Program-made: the position numbers and the translations under genes
Notes under the pieces: generated by a model
The model's input: only the letters and a program-made list of their open reading frames with translations
Told to the model about the DNA's origin: nothing
Database searches by the model: none
Shown: positions 1 through 8,601 of the stretch, in pieces
Layout: each line of letters begins with the position of its first letter
Numbering within the stretch: position 1 is the first letter of the stretch
Assembly (NCBI GenBank): GCA_028289345.1
Contig: JANQQL010000009.1
Location: 1 to 64,000 of the forward strand
Length of the DNA: 64,000 bases
Origin: Planctomycetota bacterium
Lineage (GTDB): Bacteria; Planctomycetota; B15-G4; SIAN01
Direction of reading: 5' to 3'

Positions 1-87
1 ATTCGACAGCAAGGGAACAATGCTGTCCCAATCACCCACCAGCAAAGAAGCAGTCCCAACCAGAACCACCACTCGAGGCCTGCGCAA
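1..87 (-). CDS. Possible 5' end of a leftward gene running off the window (unrecognised)
   Basis: A leftward open frame reaches the window edge. From a TTG at 87 it reads as an Arg-rich n-region followed by a hydrophobic run and then a polar stretch (…VVVLVGTASLLVGDWDSIVP…), which resembles the start of a membrane-anchored or exported protein. No good Shine-Dalgarno is visible, and third-position G/C is less pronounced than in neighbouring genes. Only 29 codons are visible, so the product cannot be named and this could be a chance frame. If real, it would be transcribed in the same direction as rho and lie downstream of it. Confidence 0.22.
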   Translation of the reverse strand, partial: MRRPRVVVLVGTASLLVGDWDSIVPLLSN

Positions 88-159
88 CGCGCCCCAACCC
101 GCGAGACTCCCCCCCAGCGCCAGCTCCCAACCCAAGAAGGAGCCCATCGGGAAGCCGAA

Positions 160-318
160 GGGGATGTGTTCCCCCTTGGCCTCGGGGGTCTAAGCCGGCG
201 CCGTTTCAATCACCGATCACCAACGCAACCCGAGCCGGCGTCGGCGCCGAGCGAGCTCACCCCCAAAAGTGCCAAAAGCAGCGAGTGTACCCCCGAGGCC
301 AAGGGGGAACACATCCCC
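160..318. repeat. Perfect 30-bp inverted repeat (arms 160-189 and 289-318) past the rho 3' end
   Basis: The arm at 289-318 is the exact reverse complement of 160-189, with 99 bp between them. Each arm is itself built of short inverted pieces: CCCCC…GGGGG and GGGGA…TCCCC. The rho stop codon is at 356-358, so a rho transcript reading leftward would contain both arms and could fold into a 30-bp stem. No transposase or flanking target duplication is visible. Apart from the edge frame listed separately, I see no gene in 88-355. Confidence 0.8.
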
Positions 319-355
319 GCTCGCACCCCAAAAGCGACGCCGCAGCACTCACCCC

Positions 356-1630
356 CTACTCCCGAATGACGAACTTCGAAAGAAACTCCTCATTCGTCGC
401 CGTCTGATCCAGCTTCTTCAGGAGCAGCTGCATGGCTTCCACCGGGTGCATCTTGTTGAGCACTCGACGCAGGGTCCACATGCGATCCAGGACTTCTTCC
501 TTCATCAGTCGCTCTTCGCGGCGGGTCCCCGACTTGTTGATGTCGAGGGCCGGCCAGATGCGCTGTTCGGCGAGCTGGCGAGACAGCACCAGCTCCATGT
601 TGCCGGTGCCTTTGAACTCTTCGAAGATGACCTCGTCCATGCGGCTGCCGGTTTCCACCAGCGCCGTGGCCATGATTGTCAGACTGCCCGCGTCTTCCAC
701 GTTGCGAGCCGCGCCGAACAAGGCACGAGGCTTCTCCAGCGTGCGTGCATCGACACCGCCGGAAAGGGTTCGACCGCTGTTCTTGATCTCGACGTTGTAG
801 TTGCGGCCGAGGCGGGTGAGGGAGTCCAGCAGGATGAACACATCCCGGCCGGATTCCAGCATGCGCTTGGCACGCTCGGCAGCCAACTCGGCGACCCGAA
901 TGCCGTGGGACGCGGGTTCGTCATTGGTGGAGTACAGCACTTCCCCGTGGGTCACGACGCGAGAGAAGTCCGTCGCCTCTTCCGGCCGCTCATCGATGAG
1001 CAGAACCATCAGATGAACGTCGGGGTAGCCCTCCATGATGCGCCGAGCGATCTTCTGCAATAGCACCGTCTTGCCGGTGCGCGGAGGCGCCGTGATCAGG
1101 CCACGTTGACCGCGACCGATCGGGCAGAGCAAGTCCAACACTCGCAAGGAAAGATCGCCCGAGCCGTCTTCCATGACGTACTGCTGCGTCGGGTCGATGG
1201 TCAGCAGATTCTTGTAAGGAGGCCGCGGGGCCGCTTCTTCGGGATCCAGGCCATCGACCCGGTCCACTTTGTCGATGGCGAGGTTGCCTCCTCGACCACG
1301 AGGCGGGCCGATGGTTCCTTCGATGTAAGAACCCACCCGCAGGTTGTGCTTGCGAACCAAAGACGTCGGCACGAACAAGTCGTCCGGGTTTGGTTCGAAC
1401 ATTTTGTCGATGGACCGCAGGAAGCCGTACCCGTCCGGGTTCAAGTCCAGGATGCCACCCCCCGTGGAACCCACCCGCTGGGTCGAAACCCCGTTCTGGC
1501 CGGCGTTGTTGTTGTTGCCGTCGTAGCGGTTGCCACCTTGGTAGCCGCGCTGGTAGTTACCGCCGCTGCCACCGGGGCGCTGACCCCGACCGCGACCGCG
1601 ACGCCTGCGCTTTCCATGCTTCATCTTCAC
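356..1630 (-). CDS. rho: Transcription termination factor Rho
   Basis: Rho is a hexameric RNA-dependent ATPase that ends transcription of untranslated RNA. The 424-aa protein has an Arg/Gly/Asn-rich N-terminal stretch (about 4-50), then the RNA-binding cold-shock-like domain ([14 protein letters not shown] near 59-72; [14 protein letters not shown] near 85-98). The ATPase core follows: Walker A APPRTGKT at 181-188, Walker B FILLDS at 265-270, and the Q/R-loop segment with GRTLSGGVD near 287-294. The start used is GTG at 1630, preceded by ATAGGA about 10 nt upstream; an in-frame ATG two codons later is an alternative. The RG-rich N-terminus resembles the disordered inserts known in Rho of some other phyla, which can add RNA-binding or phase-separating capacity; that role here is inference. 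Identification is firm. Confidence 0.97.
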   Translation of the reverse strand: MKMKHGKRRRRGRGRGQRPGGSGGNYQRGYQGGNRYDGNNNNAGQNGVSTQRVGSTGGGILDLNPDGYGFLRSIDKMFEPNPDDLFVPTSLVRKHNLRVGSYIEGTIGPPRGRGGNLAIDKVDRVDGLDPEEAAPRPPYKNLLTIDPTQQYVMEDGSGDLSLRVLDLLCPIGRGQRGLITAPPRTGKTVLLQKIARRIMEGYPDVHLMVLLIDERPEEATDFSRVVTHGEVLYSTNDEPASHGIRVAELAAERAKRMLESGRDVFILLDSLTRLGRNYNVEIKNSGRTLSGGVDARTLEKPRALFGAARNVEDAGSLTIMATALVETGSRMDEVIFEEFKGTGNMELVLSRQLAEQRIWPALDINKSGTRREERLMKEEVLDRMWTLRRVLNKMHPVEAMQLLLKKLDQTATNEEFLSKFVIRE

Positions 1631-2336
1631 GCTGTCAACATTCCTATCCGAAAGGCGACCAAGAGTTGCTCGACACCAGGTTCGACGACCGGATCACCCA
1701 CCGCGTGGATTCACCAGCAACGTACGAAGCTCGTTGGGTGCGAGTCAGCAGCGGCGATGACGCCGCGCACTCGTTGGTCGCAAAGTTACGACCGAATTCA
1801 CCGACGTCTCGAAAGCGTCATCCACAGGTTCTCGCCGAGCGCGAGACACCAAACTTTCGAGACTGTGGAAAACCAGCTCGAGCCGCACCGGAAAGCTCCC
1901 TCTTCGGGATTCCACCTTCCAGTACTACTCTGGAACGCCACCTCCTCGTTGAAATGGCCGGACGCTCTTGCGGAATCCGGAAGCCCAACGCAACCGGGAC
2001 TCCAAGCGCCGAACCAAGTAGCCGCCAATGATCGAGAAACCTCGACCCCCCTCCGAAGGCAGCCCTTCCAAGACTCATTACGCGACAGAAGCGGAAACTG
2101 AGCTTTCTGCATTTCGTCGCGAAACCAGTCGCGGACGGCAGATGCTGGACAGAACCCCGGGCCGACCGGCCGATCGAGAGAAACTCCGGTTCTTCGGATC
2201 TTGCCACGCTCGTGGCCACCACCGCGGAGCCGCTCGACACAGGCCTGATCCGTCACGGATCCAGGCCAGGCGCTCTGCAATATTCATCGGAATCGACGCA
2301 GCGATTCTTCTGTTCGTTTCTTTCCCGTGGGTTTTC
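1631..2336. other. Divergent intergenic region upstream of rho, with a leader hairpin at 1741-1773
   Basis: About 700 bp separate rho from the first good start of the rightward TPR gene. The frames crossing it are rich in Arg, His and Ser and show no recognisable protein. A stem-loop lies at 1741-1773 (GCGGCG-ATGA-CGCCGC capped on an outer CGAGT/ACTCG), about 110-140 nt upstream of the rho start, so it would fall in a rho leader RNA. Two single-mismatch DnaA-box-like nonamers are present (1818-1826 and 1864-1872), but nothing else suggests an origin. I could not assign promoters. Confidence 0.4.
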
Positions 2337-3320
2337 GTGTTGCTCGCTGCTTTCCTGCTTTTCGCTGCACCGAGCTGCGTCGGTCCTGCCCCATCGGTCG
2401 ACGAAAACGCCGCCCCCGATCACTCCTGGAACCCAAATAGCGAAAGTGCTGCGGGACGCTCGGGAAAGCCGCGAACTCCTGCCCGCCTGGAATTCCTGGC
2501 GGGAGATGCTGCCCTGAGCGCAGGAGACTACGAGGATGCCCAGCACCGCTACGAGACAGCCCTGAACCTAGCTCGAGAAGCGCGTGACTCGGAAAGCGAG
2601 TTCTTGGCGCTCAACCAGCTCGGCGTCCTGGCCGAACGGCGAGGGAACCTTAGGGACGCAAGGCATCTTTACACCCAGGCGCTTCACTTGCAACCGTCTA
2701 CCTCCGCCCGGGAAATGGACTTGGTCACCCAGATCAACCTGGCCAACGTCTGCCTGGCCCTAGGAGACTTGGAGGAGGCCAGTGGCCGAGCGGAATCAGC
2801 TCTCAAGAGCGCCGAGGCGCAGGAGTACCAGGAGGGGCGCGGCCTCGCCCATCGCATCCTGGGGGAGGCCGCCTGGGAACAGGGCCAGGGACCCGAGGCC
2901 CGGTTCCACCTGGCCCGAGCCACTGTGTTCCTCGACCGCACCCGCCACCATCGCGCCTGTGCCGGCGCTCGACTGCTGCTCGGGGAGCTCTCGCTCCAGG
3001 AAGGAGATCCGCGGGCCGCGATCCGCGAGCTCGCCGCCGCACGGGATAGCTTCCAAACTGTCGAACACTGGGAAGGAGAAGTGCGGGCGCTGGCGGCGCT
3101 CGCGCGAGCGTACGAATCCCTTGGGGACCCGGCGGTGGCTCTGACCTTTTGGGAGCGAGCGATCGAGCGCGCCGAAGATCGATCCCTCTCCCACGAGCTC
3201 CGCCAGGAGTGTCTGAGCGAAGCTCTACGGGTGGCGGAACTCAACAACTCCCCCCAGAAAGTCGAGAAGCTGAACCGCGAACTCGACCAACTGAACTCCT
3301 CCGCCCCCAGCACCCGGTAA
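2337..3320 (+). CDS. TPR-repeat lipoprotein, function unknown
   Basis: The mature part is about 300 aa of tandem TPR-like helical hairpins. Recognisable units begin near LEFLAGDAALSAGDYEDAQ, FLALNQLGVLAERRGNLRDA, TQINLANVCLALGDLEEA and RALAALARAYESLGDPAVA, so it is probably a protein-interaction scaffold. It begins with a hydrophobic stretch ending AAPSC, a lipobox, suggesting a lipid-anchored periplasmic protein. The start is uncertain. The frame stays open back to an ATG at 2028, but that upstream part is Arg/His-rich and looks non-coding. GTG 2337 gives a short lipoprotein signal with no positive charge. The gene converges on trkA with a 13-bp gap. No enzyme motif is visible. Confidence 0.7.
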   Translation: MLLAAFLLFAAPSCVGPAPSVDENAAPDHSWNPNSESAAGRSGKPRTPARLEFLAGDAALSAGDYEDAQHRYETALNLAREARDSESEFLALNQLGVLAERRGNLRDARHLYTQALHLQPSTSAREMDLVTQINLANVCLALGDLEEASGRAESALKSAEAQEYQEGRGLAHRILGEAAWEQGQGPEARFHLARATVFLDRTRHHRACAGARLLLGELSLQEGDPRAAIRELAAARDSFQTVEHWEGEVRALAALARAYESLGDPAVALTFWERAIERAEDRSLSHELRQECLSEALRVAELNNSPQKVEKLNRELDQLNSSAPSTR

Positions 3321-3333
3321 CTTCGGGTCCGTC

Positions 3334-4713
3334 TCAGCGACGCTTCTCCTGGATCGAAACCCAGCGCTTGTCGAAGAACATTCGCGCCGCTTTCTCGCGG
3401 ACCGAGGCGTTGGAGACCAAGACCACCGCATCTCCGCTGTGCACTTCGCTGAATCCGGTGGGCAGCTCCGCGTGGCCATCGCGCCGAATGGCAACCACCA
3501 ACGCTCCCACGGGAAGCTTGAGGTCCTTCAGCTTCTTGCCGTCCGCGCGCGCCCCCTTTTGCACCGAGAGTTCGACAATCTCGGCTCCTTGTTCGTTCAG
3601 CTGTTTCACTGACAGGTAGCGCCCGGGACGCGCAAAGCGCAGGATCTCATCCACAGTGATCAGACGCTCATTGATGACCAGGTCCAGATTCAAGTCGGAG
3701 AGAGCGGGGACGAAGTCCGGCTCGTTGGTGACCAGGCCCACCCGAGTGTTGGATTGACGATGAGCCAGGGCAGAGGCGACGATATTCATCTCGTCGCGAT
3801 CACTCGTGGCGACGAAGTAGTCGGTCCCTTTGAGATTGGCACTGTCCAGGATCGCTGGATCCGTGACCTCGCCATGCAACACCAGCGCTCGATCGAGTTC
3901 TGCTGCCGCATGCTGGGCGACCTCGTTGCTTGGCTCGATCAGTACTACGTTTTCTACTCGATGCTCGAGCTGGTGGGCCAGGCCCCGACCAATGCGTCCC
4001 GCACCGAAGATCACCACCCGTTGCACTTTTTCGGTCGGACTCGAGATGAAGTTCTGCAGCTTCGGAAGCGCTTCTCGGCGCAGGATCAAGAACACGTGAT
4101 CCTTCGCCTCCAAGACGGTGTCCCCCACGGGGATCAGGAGCTCGTCATCGCGACTGATGGCTGCAATCAAGAACGGCACATCCTTGTGGCGGTCTCGCAG
4201 CTGCATGAGCGGCACCCCGAGGAACGGGGAATCCTCATTGAGAACCGTACCGCGCAGGAGAATCTCGCCTTCCCCGAATTCCGCGACGTCGGTCACCCCG
4301 GGGGCGAGAATCGACTCGACCAGGGTCGAGATCGTGACTTCGTCAGGGTTGATGATGCGACTGATCCCGAAGGTTCGTTTCGGAACCAACGGCACCGACG
4401 AGGAGAAGTCCTTGTTGCGGATTCGGGCAATGCGACGCCCTTTTCCGAGAGCGTGAGCCAGGGTGCACGCCACCATGTTGACCTCGTCGATCTCGGTGAC
4501 CGCAATGAACAGGTCGGCGTCCTCCACCCCCGCCTCGCGCAGCACCTCCGAGGATGTCCCACTGCCTTCGACCACCGACACGTCGAGACGGTCCCTCAGC
4601 TTGACCAGCTGCTCCGGCCGTCGCTCCACGACCGAGACCTCGTGCCCCTCTCCAGACAGGGAACGAGCGAGATTGAAGCCGACGGCGCCGGCCCCGACGA
4701 TCGAGATTCTCAC
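3334..4713 (-). CDS. trkA: Trk potassium-uptake regulator TrkA
   Basis: TrkA is the cytoplasmic nucleotide-binding subunit that gates Trk/Ktr-type K+ transporters. The 459-aa length matches the classical TrkA (two RCK_N/RCK_C pairs). The first Rossmann fold begins at once (ISIVGAGAVGFNLA), with a TrkA_C segment around ILLRGTVLNEDSPFLGVPL. The second fold starts at VVIFGAGRIGRGLA and ends with a second TrkA_C segment (GDAVVLVSN). The start is GTG at 4713, because an AGAGGGG Shine-Dalgarno precedes it and the protein then begins directly at the first fold; the frame is open further upstream. This GTG overlaps the stop of the upstream HEAT-repeat gene (GTGA), suggesting translational coupling. 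No trkH/ktrB membrane subunit is in the window. Confidence 0.93.
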   Translation of the reverse strand: MRISIVGAGAVGFNLARSLSGEGHEVSVVERRPEQLVKLRDRLDVSVVEGSGTSSEVLREAGVEDADLFIAVTEIDEVNMVACTLAHALGKGRRIARIRNKDFSSSVPLVPKRTFGISRIINPDEVTISTLVESILAPGVTDVAEFGEGEILLRGTVLNEDSPFLGVPLMQLRDRHKDVPFLIAAISRDDELLIPVGDTVLEAKDHVFLILRREALPKLQNFISSPTEKVQRVVIFGAGRIGRGLAHQLEHRVENVVLIEPSNEVAQHAAAELDRALVLHGEVTDPAILDSANLKGTDYFVATSDRDEMNIVASALAHRQSNTRVGLVTNEPDFVPALSDLNLDLVINERLITVDEILRFARPGRYLSVKQLNEQGAEIVELSVQKGARADGKKLKDLKLPVGALVVAIRRDGHAELPTGFSEVHSGDAVVLVSNASVREKAARMFFDKRWVSIQEKRR

Positions 4714-7421
4714 GGACTGGACCCCTCTTGCGACGGGTCGTTCTTCGGATGCCCGTTCGCGGGAACGACATCCGCGCGGGCACTTTCCAACTGCCGCTGC
4801 AGGCGATCGCGTCGATCTCCGAGCCCGGTGGCCACATCGCGCAAGGACGCGGACTGTAACGTCTGCGAGGCATCGTCCCACTGCCTCGCATCCACATAGA
4901 GTTGCACCAAGTCCAACACCAGGGTGACGAACTCTCGATGGCTGGGATCGATGCGAGCTCCGGATCCATGGGGGCCGAGCAGCTCTTGGTAATAGGTCAT
5001 CGCCAGGAAACGGCTCTCCGGGGTTGCCTCCGCCGCAGAGCGCGCCTTCAGGATCAAGATGTCCGTCGGCACCTCCTGCGGAAACTCGCGCTGCAACAAA
5101 TCGTGCGCTTTCTGTCGCTCACCCGCCCGCAGCCAAAGTTCCGCCGTTCTCGCCACCAGGTCGGTGCGAGACGGGTCGTCCGCGGGAATTGACGCCAGCA
5201 CATCGGCCCCGTACTGAGCCGCTTCGGTCCGGCGCTCCGGCAAGAAGCTGCCGGTCAACACCAAGCCGCGCAACCGCTTTTCCCGCTTTGCAGACGGCTC
5301 GTTGCCATCGGCAAGACCGGAACGCAGCAGGTCCCACGCCTCTTCCGCTTTGCGAGCGCGCAGATCCGCAGGAAACTTCTCCAATCGAAGGAATGACAAC
5401 AGGTCCTGACAACGTCGCCATTCGAGCTCCGCCCGACGGGACGCGACCGCTTCCCGAGCCTCCTCATCTTCCAAGAGTTCTTTGAGCAGGTCCGCGGCCC
5501 AAGCAAACCGACGCTCTTCCCGACAAATGGAAGCAGCGGTCTCCCTCATGTCCGCCGCGCCACTCTCTTTCGATTTTTCGAGAATCAGGCGCAGCGTTTG
5601 GGTCGCCTTCAACGCGCGATTGTCCGGGGTCACCATGCGCCCGCCCTCGGGCAGGGACTGCACGGCAATGCGCAACGCCATCTCCTGCTCGGCCATGGAC
5701 AACTCCGTGTCGCGAGTCAGATCCAGCAGGCGGGTCAGGAAGATGTCGAGGACGTGGTCGGGAACGGTTCGCTCGTCCTCGGCATTCAGCCAATCGGACA
5801 TCGCTTGCAAAGACCGCCCGGCAAACCCGGGGAGCCGACACATGCTACGACTCAATGTGTCGACCAAACCGTCTTCGTCGAGGGATTGATCGATCGCGAC
5901 GCGCAGCGACAGGAAGGCATCGTCCAAACGAGTCGACGGCAATCGCTGCAGCAGCGGAGTGAGCTGCTTCCCGGCGATCGTGCGCACCGGCCCCGAAGGA
6001 TCGTTCTTGAGGGAGTTCAACAACAAACGGAAGACGCGATCCATGGGTGCCGCGTCTTCCCCGCGAATGGAGATTTGAACCGCCGCTTCGACCGCCACCT
6101 CGCGCACCCCCGCGTCCGCCTGCCGATCAGGATGACAGTGATCGAACACAGCGTTCAGCGCGTCCGCGTCCCCGACCTTGCCGAGCCCCGCGACGTACTC
6201 CCGCAGCATCGCCGAGTCCGTCGTCTCGCCGGCAGCGGCCTCGAGGGCCCGGCTGATCGGCCCATCCGACGCGCCGGCAACCACGATGACCAGCGACTCC
6301 AGCAACGTGCGACGCACTTCCCCTTCCGACTCTGCCAGGAAGCGATCGAGGAGCACGGTCCGTGCATGGGGATCTTTCGCCGCCAACTGGGCATACACGC
6401 GAGCGAGAATCGCCAGCTCTTCGCCGGTCGCGGGTGCGCGCGCAGATTCCGAGGAACTGTCGAGGCGAATCCGTTGCTCCAGAGGCTCCTTGGCCTGCAA
6501 CAACGCTTCGTCGTTGACGCCCCCTTCCACTCCCGCCAAGAGCTCGAGTCGGCGCGCCGCCATCAATCGAATGTCGCCGAGTTCGTGGCCCAAGGCCTTC
6601 AAGCAACCTTCCGTGTCAGACTCCCGCAATCGGTCCTGCCACAAGTCGACGATCTCTTGACGGTCTCTGGCACGCTCGGCCTCGAGGGCGATCAGCTTCT
6701 CTTCGAGCAACTTCTCGCGCGTCGCAAACTGCAAGCCTTGATACCACTGCCTCCAAGCGTCGACGTCCGAGCCGAAGTCTTCCAAGGTCAGCGTGCGCAA
6801 CGATTCGAGGAAGGCCGAAGAGAGGGACTCGTTGTCAGGGGGATTCAAACCGAGGCGGTCTACCAATGCGTCGACCAAGCCAAACAAGCGAAAATCACCC
6901 GCCGCCCGTGCCGCGCCGGTGATGACCGCGGAGTCCAACTCCGGCTGCATCAACAGTCCGCGCAGCCGGTTTTGGAATGTGGTCGGGTCTGATTCGTGGA
7001 GCGCACGGGTGAACCGCTGAGCTGTCTGGCCCAGCTCGCCATCGTTCGCACCCAGCGCAAGTACGTCGGCGAACAACGACCACCGAACGGCGACGTCCAC
7101 CCCCGCGGACATCGAACCTTCCAAGATCGCCAGGCGAACCTCTTTCGAGGTCGAGGTTTCGCGAAGTTGCGCAGCCAGTGGTTCTTCGCGCTGATTGCGG
7201 AGGAGATCCGCCACCGCTTGGCGCACGGCGGGCAAGGGCGATTCAGGATCGAACAGCACCATCTGCGCTTGAATGATCGCCTCTTCGCTGGTCGTGGCCG
7301 CCGCATCCGGCGAAGAGTCTGTGACGGGAACTTCTTGGGATTCTTGGACGCTCCCTAACGCGGATCCGAAGAAAACGATCAGCGAGATGAGCAAGTTGAT
7401 TGCGATGCGAATCCAGACCAT
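4710..7421 (-). CDS. Large exported HEAT/TPR-type repeat protein, function unknown
   Basis: A 903-aa protein with an N-terminal signal sequence (positions ~5-24, IAINLLISLIVFFGSALGSV). The rest is almost entirely alpha-helical repeats. The first two thirds read like HEAT/armadillo units (for example AVRQAVADLL, VRRTLLESLVIVVAG, GPVRTIAGKQLTPLLQ). The last third is TPR/tetratricopeptide-like (RRFAWAADLLKELLEDEEA, YYQELLGPHGS, YVDARQWDDASQTLQ). No catalytic motif is seen. Such exported helical-repeat proteins are common in Planctomycetota and are presumed scaffolds. The stop overlaps the trkA start by 4 bp, so the two are probably co-translated, although one is predicted exported and the other cytoplasmic. 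Confidence 0.8.
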   Translation of the reverse strand: MVWIRIAINLLISLIVFFGSALGSVQESQEVPVTDSSPDAAATTSEEAIIQAQMVLFDPESPLPAVRQAVADLLRNQREEPLAAQLRETSTSKEVRLAILEGSMSAGVDVAVRWSLFADVLALGANDGELGQTAQRFTRALHESDPTTFQNRLRGLLMQPELDSAVITGAARAAGDFRLFGLVDALVDRLGLNPPDNESLSSAFLESLRTLTLEDFGSDVDAWRQWYQGLQFATREKLLEEKLIALEAERARDRQEIVDLWQDRLRESDTEGCLKALGHELGDIRLMAARRLELLAGVEGGVNDEALLQAKEPLEQRIRLDSSSESARAPATGEELAILARVYAQLAAKDPHARTVLLDRFLAESEGEVRRTLLESLVIVVAGASDGPISRALEAAAGETTDSAMLREYVAGLGKVGDADALNAVFDHCHPDRQADAGVREVAVEAAVQISIRGEDAAPMDRVFRLLLNSLKNDPSGPVRTIAGKQLTPLLQRLPSTRLDDAFLSLRVAIDQSLDEDGLVDTLSRSMCRLPGFAGRSLQAMSDWLNAEDERTVPDHVLDIFLTRLLDLTRDTELSMAEQEMALRIAVQSLPEGGRMVTPDNRALKATQTLRLILEKSKESGAADMRETAASICREERRFAWAADLLKELLEDEEAREAVASRRAELEWRRCQDLLSFLRLEKFPADLRARKAEEAWDLLRSGLADGNEPSAKREKRLRGLVLTGSFLPERRTEAAQYGADVLASIPADDPSRTDLVARTAELWLRAGERQKAHDLLQREFPQEVPTDILILKARSAAEATPESRFLAMTYYQELLGPHGSGARIDPSHREFVTLVLDLVQLYVDARQWDDASQTLQSASLRDVATGLGDRRDRLQRQLESARADVVPANGHPKNDPSQEGSSP

Positions 7422-7574
7422 GAATCAGAAGAAATTGCCGCCAAATCGGGGATCAGATAATGATCGTATCCATCCCTTGGATCGGGCTCAAACCAAACGG
7501 GACTTTTCGAAGAAATCCGCCAATCTGGCGCGGCACAAATCCTGGCGGTTGATGAACAGGGACTCCTGGGTGCT

Positions 7575-8138
7575 TCACTCGTCGGCCGGAGGCGACGGCG
7601 AGCGATCTTGGAGCAACCCGATGAGCCGAGCGACGGTCTGTTCTGGCGCCTCCTCGGCATCGACCTCCAACACTCGATCGGCCACGTCGCAATAGAGAGG
7701 TTCCCGCTCGCGCAGCAGCTGCCGAACTTCGTCTCCCAAGGACAAGTCCGTCAACGCGGGACGCGATTCCCCATGCCCCAGACGCCGAATCAGTTCGTCC
7801 GCGGGAACCCGAAGGTAGACCACCACCCATCCTCGACTCGCCAGCAGCTCTCGGTTCGATCGGCGCAGAACGACTCCACCACCCGTGGCGAGAACCCCTT
7901 CGAACGAGACCATTTCGGCATCCAGCTGGTTGCTCTCCAGATCCCGGAAGTGCTCCTCCCCTTCGTTCTCGAAGAACGATGCAATGGACCGATGGTGGAC
8001 TTCTTCGATCCGTCGATCGAGGTCGAGAAAGGCTTGCCCCAGCCGCGAGGCCAGCAGAGTTCCCAGCGTGGACTTCCCGGAGGCGCGGTATCCGACGAGG
8101 ACGATTCGCGAGGGGAGGGGACGTTCGAGCGAGCTCAT
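7575..8138 (-). CDS. aroK: Shikimate kinase
   Basis: Shikimate kinase catalyses ATP-dependent phosphorylation of shikimate to shikimate-3-phosphate in aromatic amino-acid and folate precursor synthesis. The 187-aa protein has the P-loop GYRASGKST near 16-24, the shikimate-binding DLDRRIE segment, the GGGVV loop and the lid arginine region (ESRPALTD), all typical of the family; the length is also typical. The start chosen is ATG 8138, with AGGA about 13 nt upstream. A GTG at 8174 in the same frame would add 12 residues. It lies between the HEAT-repeat gene (153 bp downstream) and tRNA-Glu. Its chorismate-pathway product would feed the pabA/pabB pair elsewhere in the window. Confidence 0.92.
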   Translation of the reverse strand: MSSLERPLPSRIVLVGYRASGKSTLGTLLASRLGQAFLDLDRRIEEVHHRSIASFFENEGEEHFRDLESNQLDAEMVSFEGVLATGGGVVLRRSNRELLASRGWVVVYLRVPADELIRRLGHGESRPALTDLSLGDEVRQLLREREPLYCDVADRVLEVDAEEAPEQTVARLIGLLQDRSPSPPADE

Positions 8139-8292
8139 GGGCAGCAGGTCCTGTCTCCCTGATCGAGCGGACACGCCAAAATCCCATCGGTCCGAGGGGA
8201 GGTCCTTGACTGGACAGCGACGCCCGTGCGGACGTGGGCTTGTTCGGGACCTCAGGACTCGGGCGCCTTTCTCAAGGCGACCGGTTGTTTGA

Positions 8293-8370
8293 TGGTAGCC
8301 CCAACGGGATTCGAACCCGTGTTTGATGGCTGAGAACCACCCGTCCTAGACCGGGCTAGACTATGGGGCC
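8293..8370 (-). tRNA. tRNA-Glu (anticodon CTC)
   Basis: The minus strand folds into a full cloverleaf. The acceptor stem GGCCCCA/TGGGGCT is closed by one G-T pair. The anticodon stem GGTGG/CCATC carries the 7-nt loop TTCTCAG, so the anticodon is CTC (reads GAG, Glu). The T-arm contains GGTTCGAAT. A discriminator A and an encoded CCA end the 78-nt gene. Confidence 0.95.
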
Positions 8371-8501
8371 ACCGAGCCGGAACAGCAACACCGGCAATTT
8401 TTCGGCCGGGTACAGTAGCGCGGCGCTCCAGGCGGGGAAAGCAGAATCGTGGGCAGAATCGCGTGGATTCTTCCGCACTCGCATGACCCTCCGGGAGTTC
8501 C

Positions 8502-8518
8502 TTTCCCGAGTCGGGAAA
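8502..8518 (+). other. Small leader hairpin upstream of the HDOD-GGDEF gene
   Basis: TTTCCCG-AGT-CGGGAAA forms a perfect 7-bp stem about 84 nt before the start codon of the following gene. It is not followed by a T-run, so a leader structure or operator is as likely as a terminator. The rest of the 230-bp gap between tRNA-Glu and this gene shows no coding frame. Confidence 0.3.
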
Positions 8519-8601
8519 ACCCCCGCCGACGCTCGTCAAGGCGCCTCCCATTCCCGGACGAAGGAACGCCACGTCACTGGTCACCGGGCGAGCCAAACTC
8601 C

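Noticed and set aside
269..1063. A 264-codon plus-strand frame across rho
   Set aside because: It is antisense to rho, Arg/His-rich and without a recognisable domain.
1818..1872. Two DnaA-box-like nonamers (TCATCCACA and TGTGGAAAA), each one mismatch from consensus, 37 bp apart in inverted order
   Set aside because: No dnaA, dnaN or AT-rich unwinding region nearby, and single-mismatch nonamers are common by chance. Not enough for an origin.
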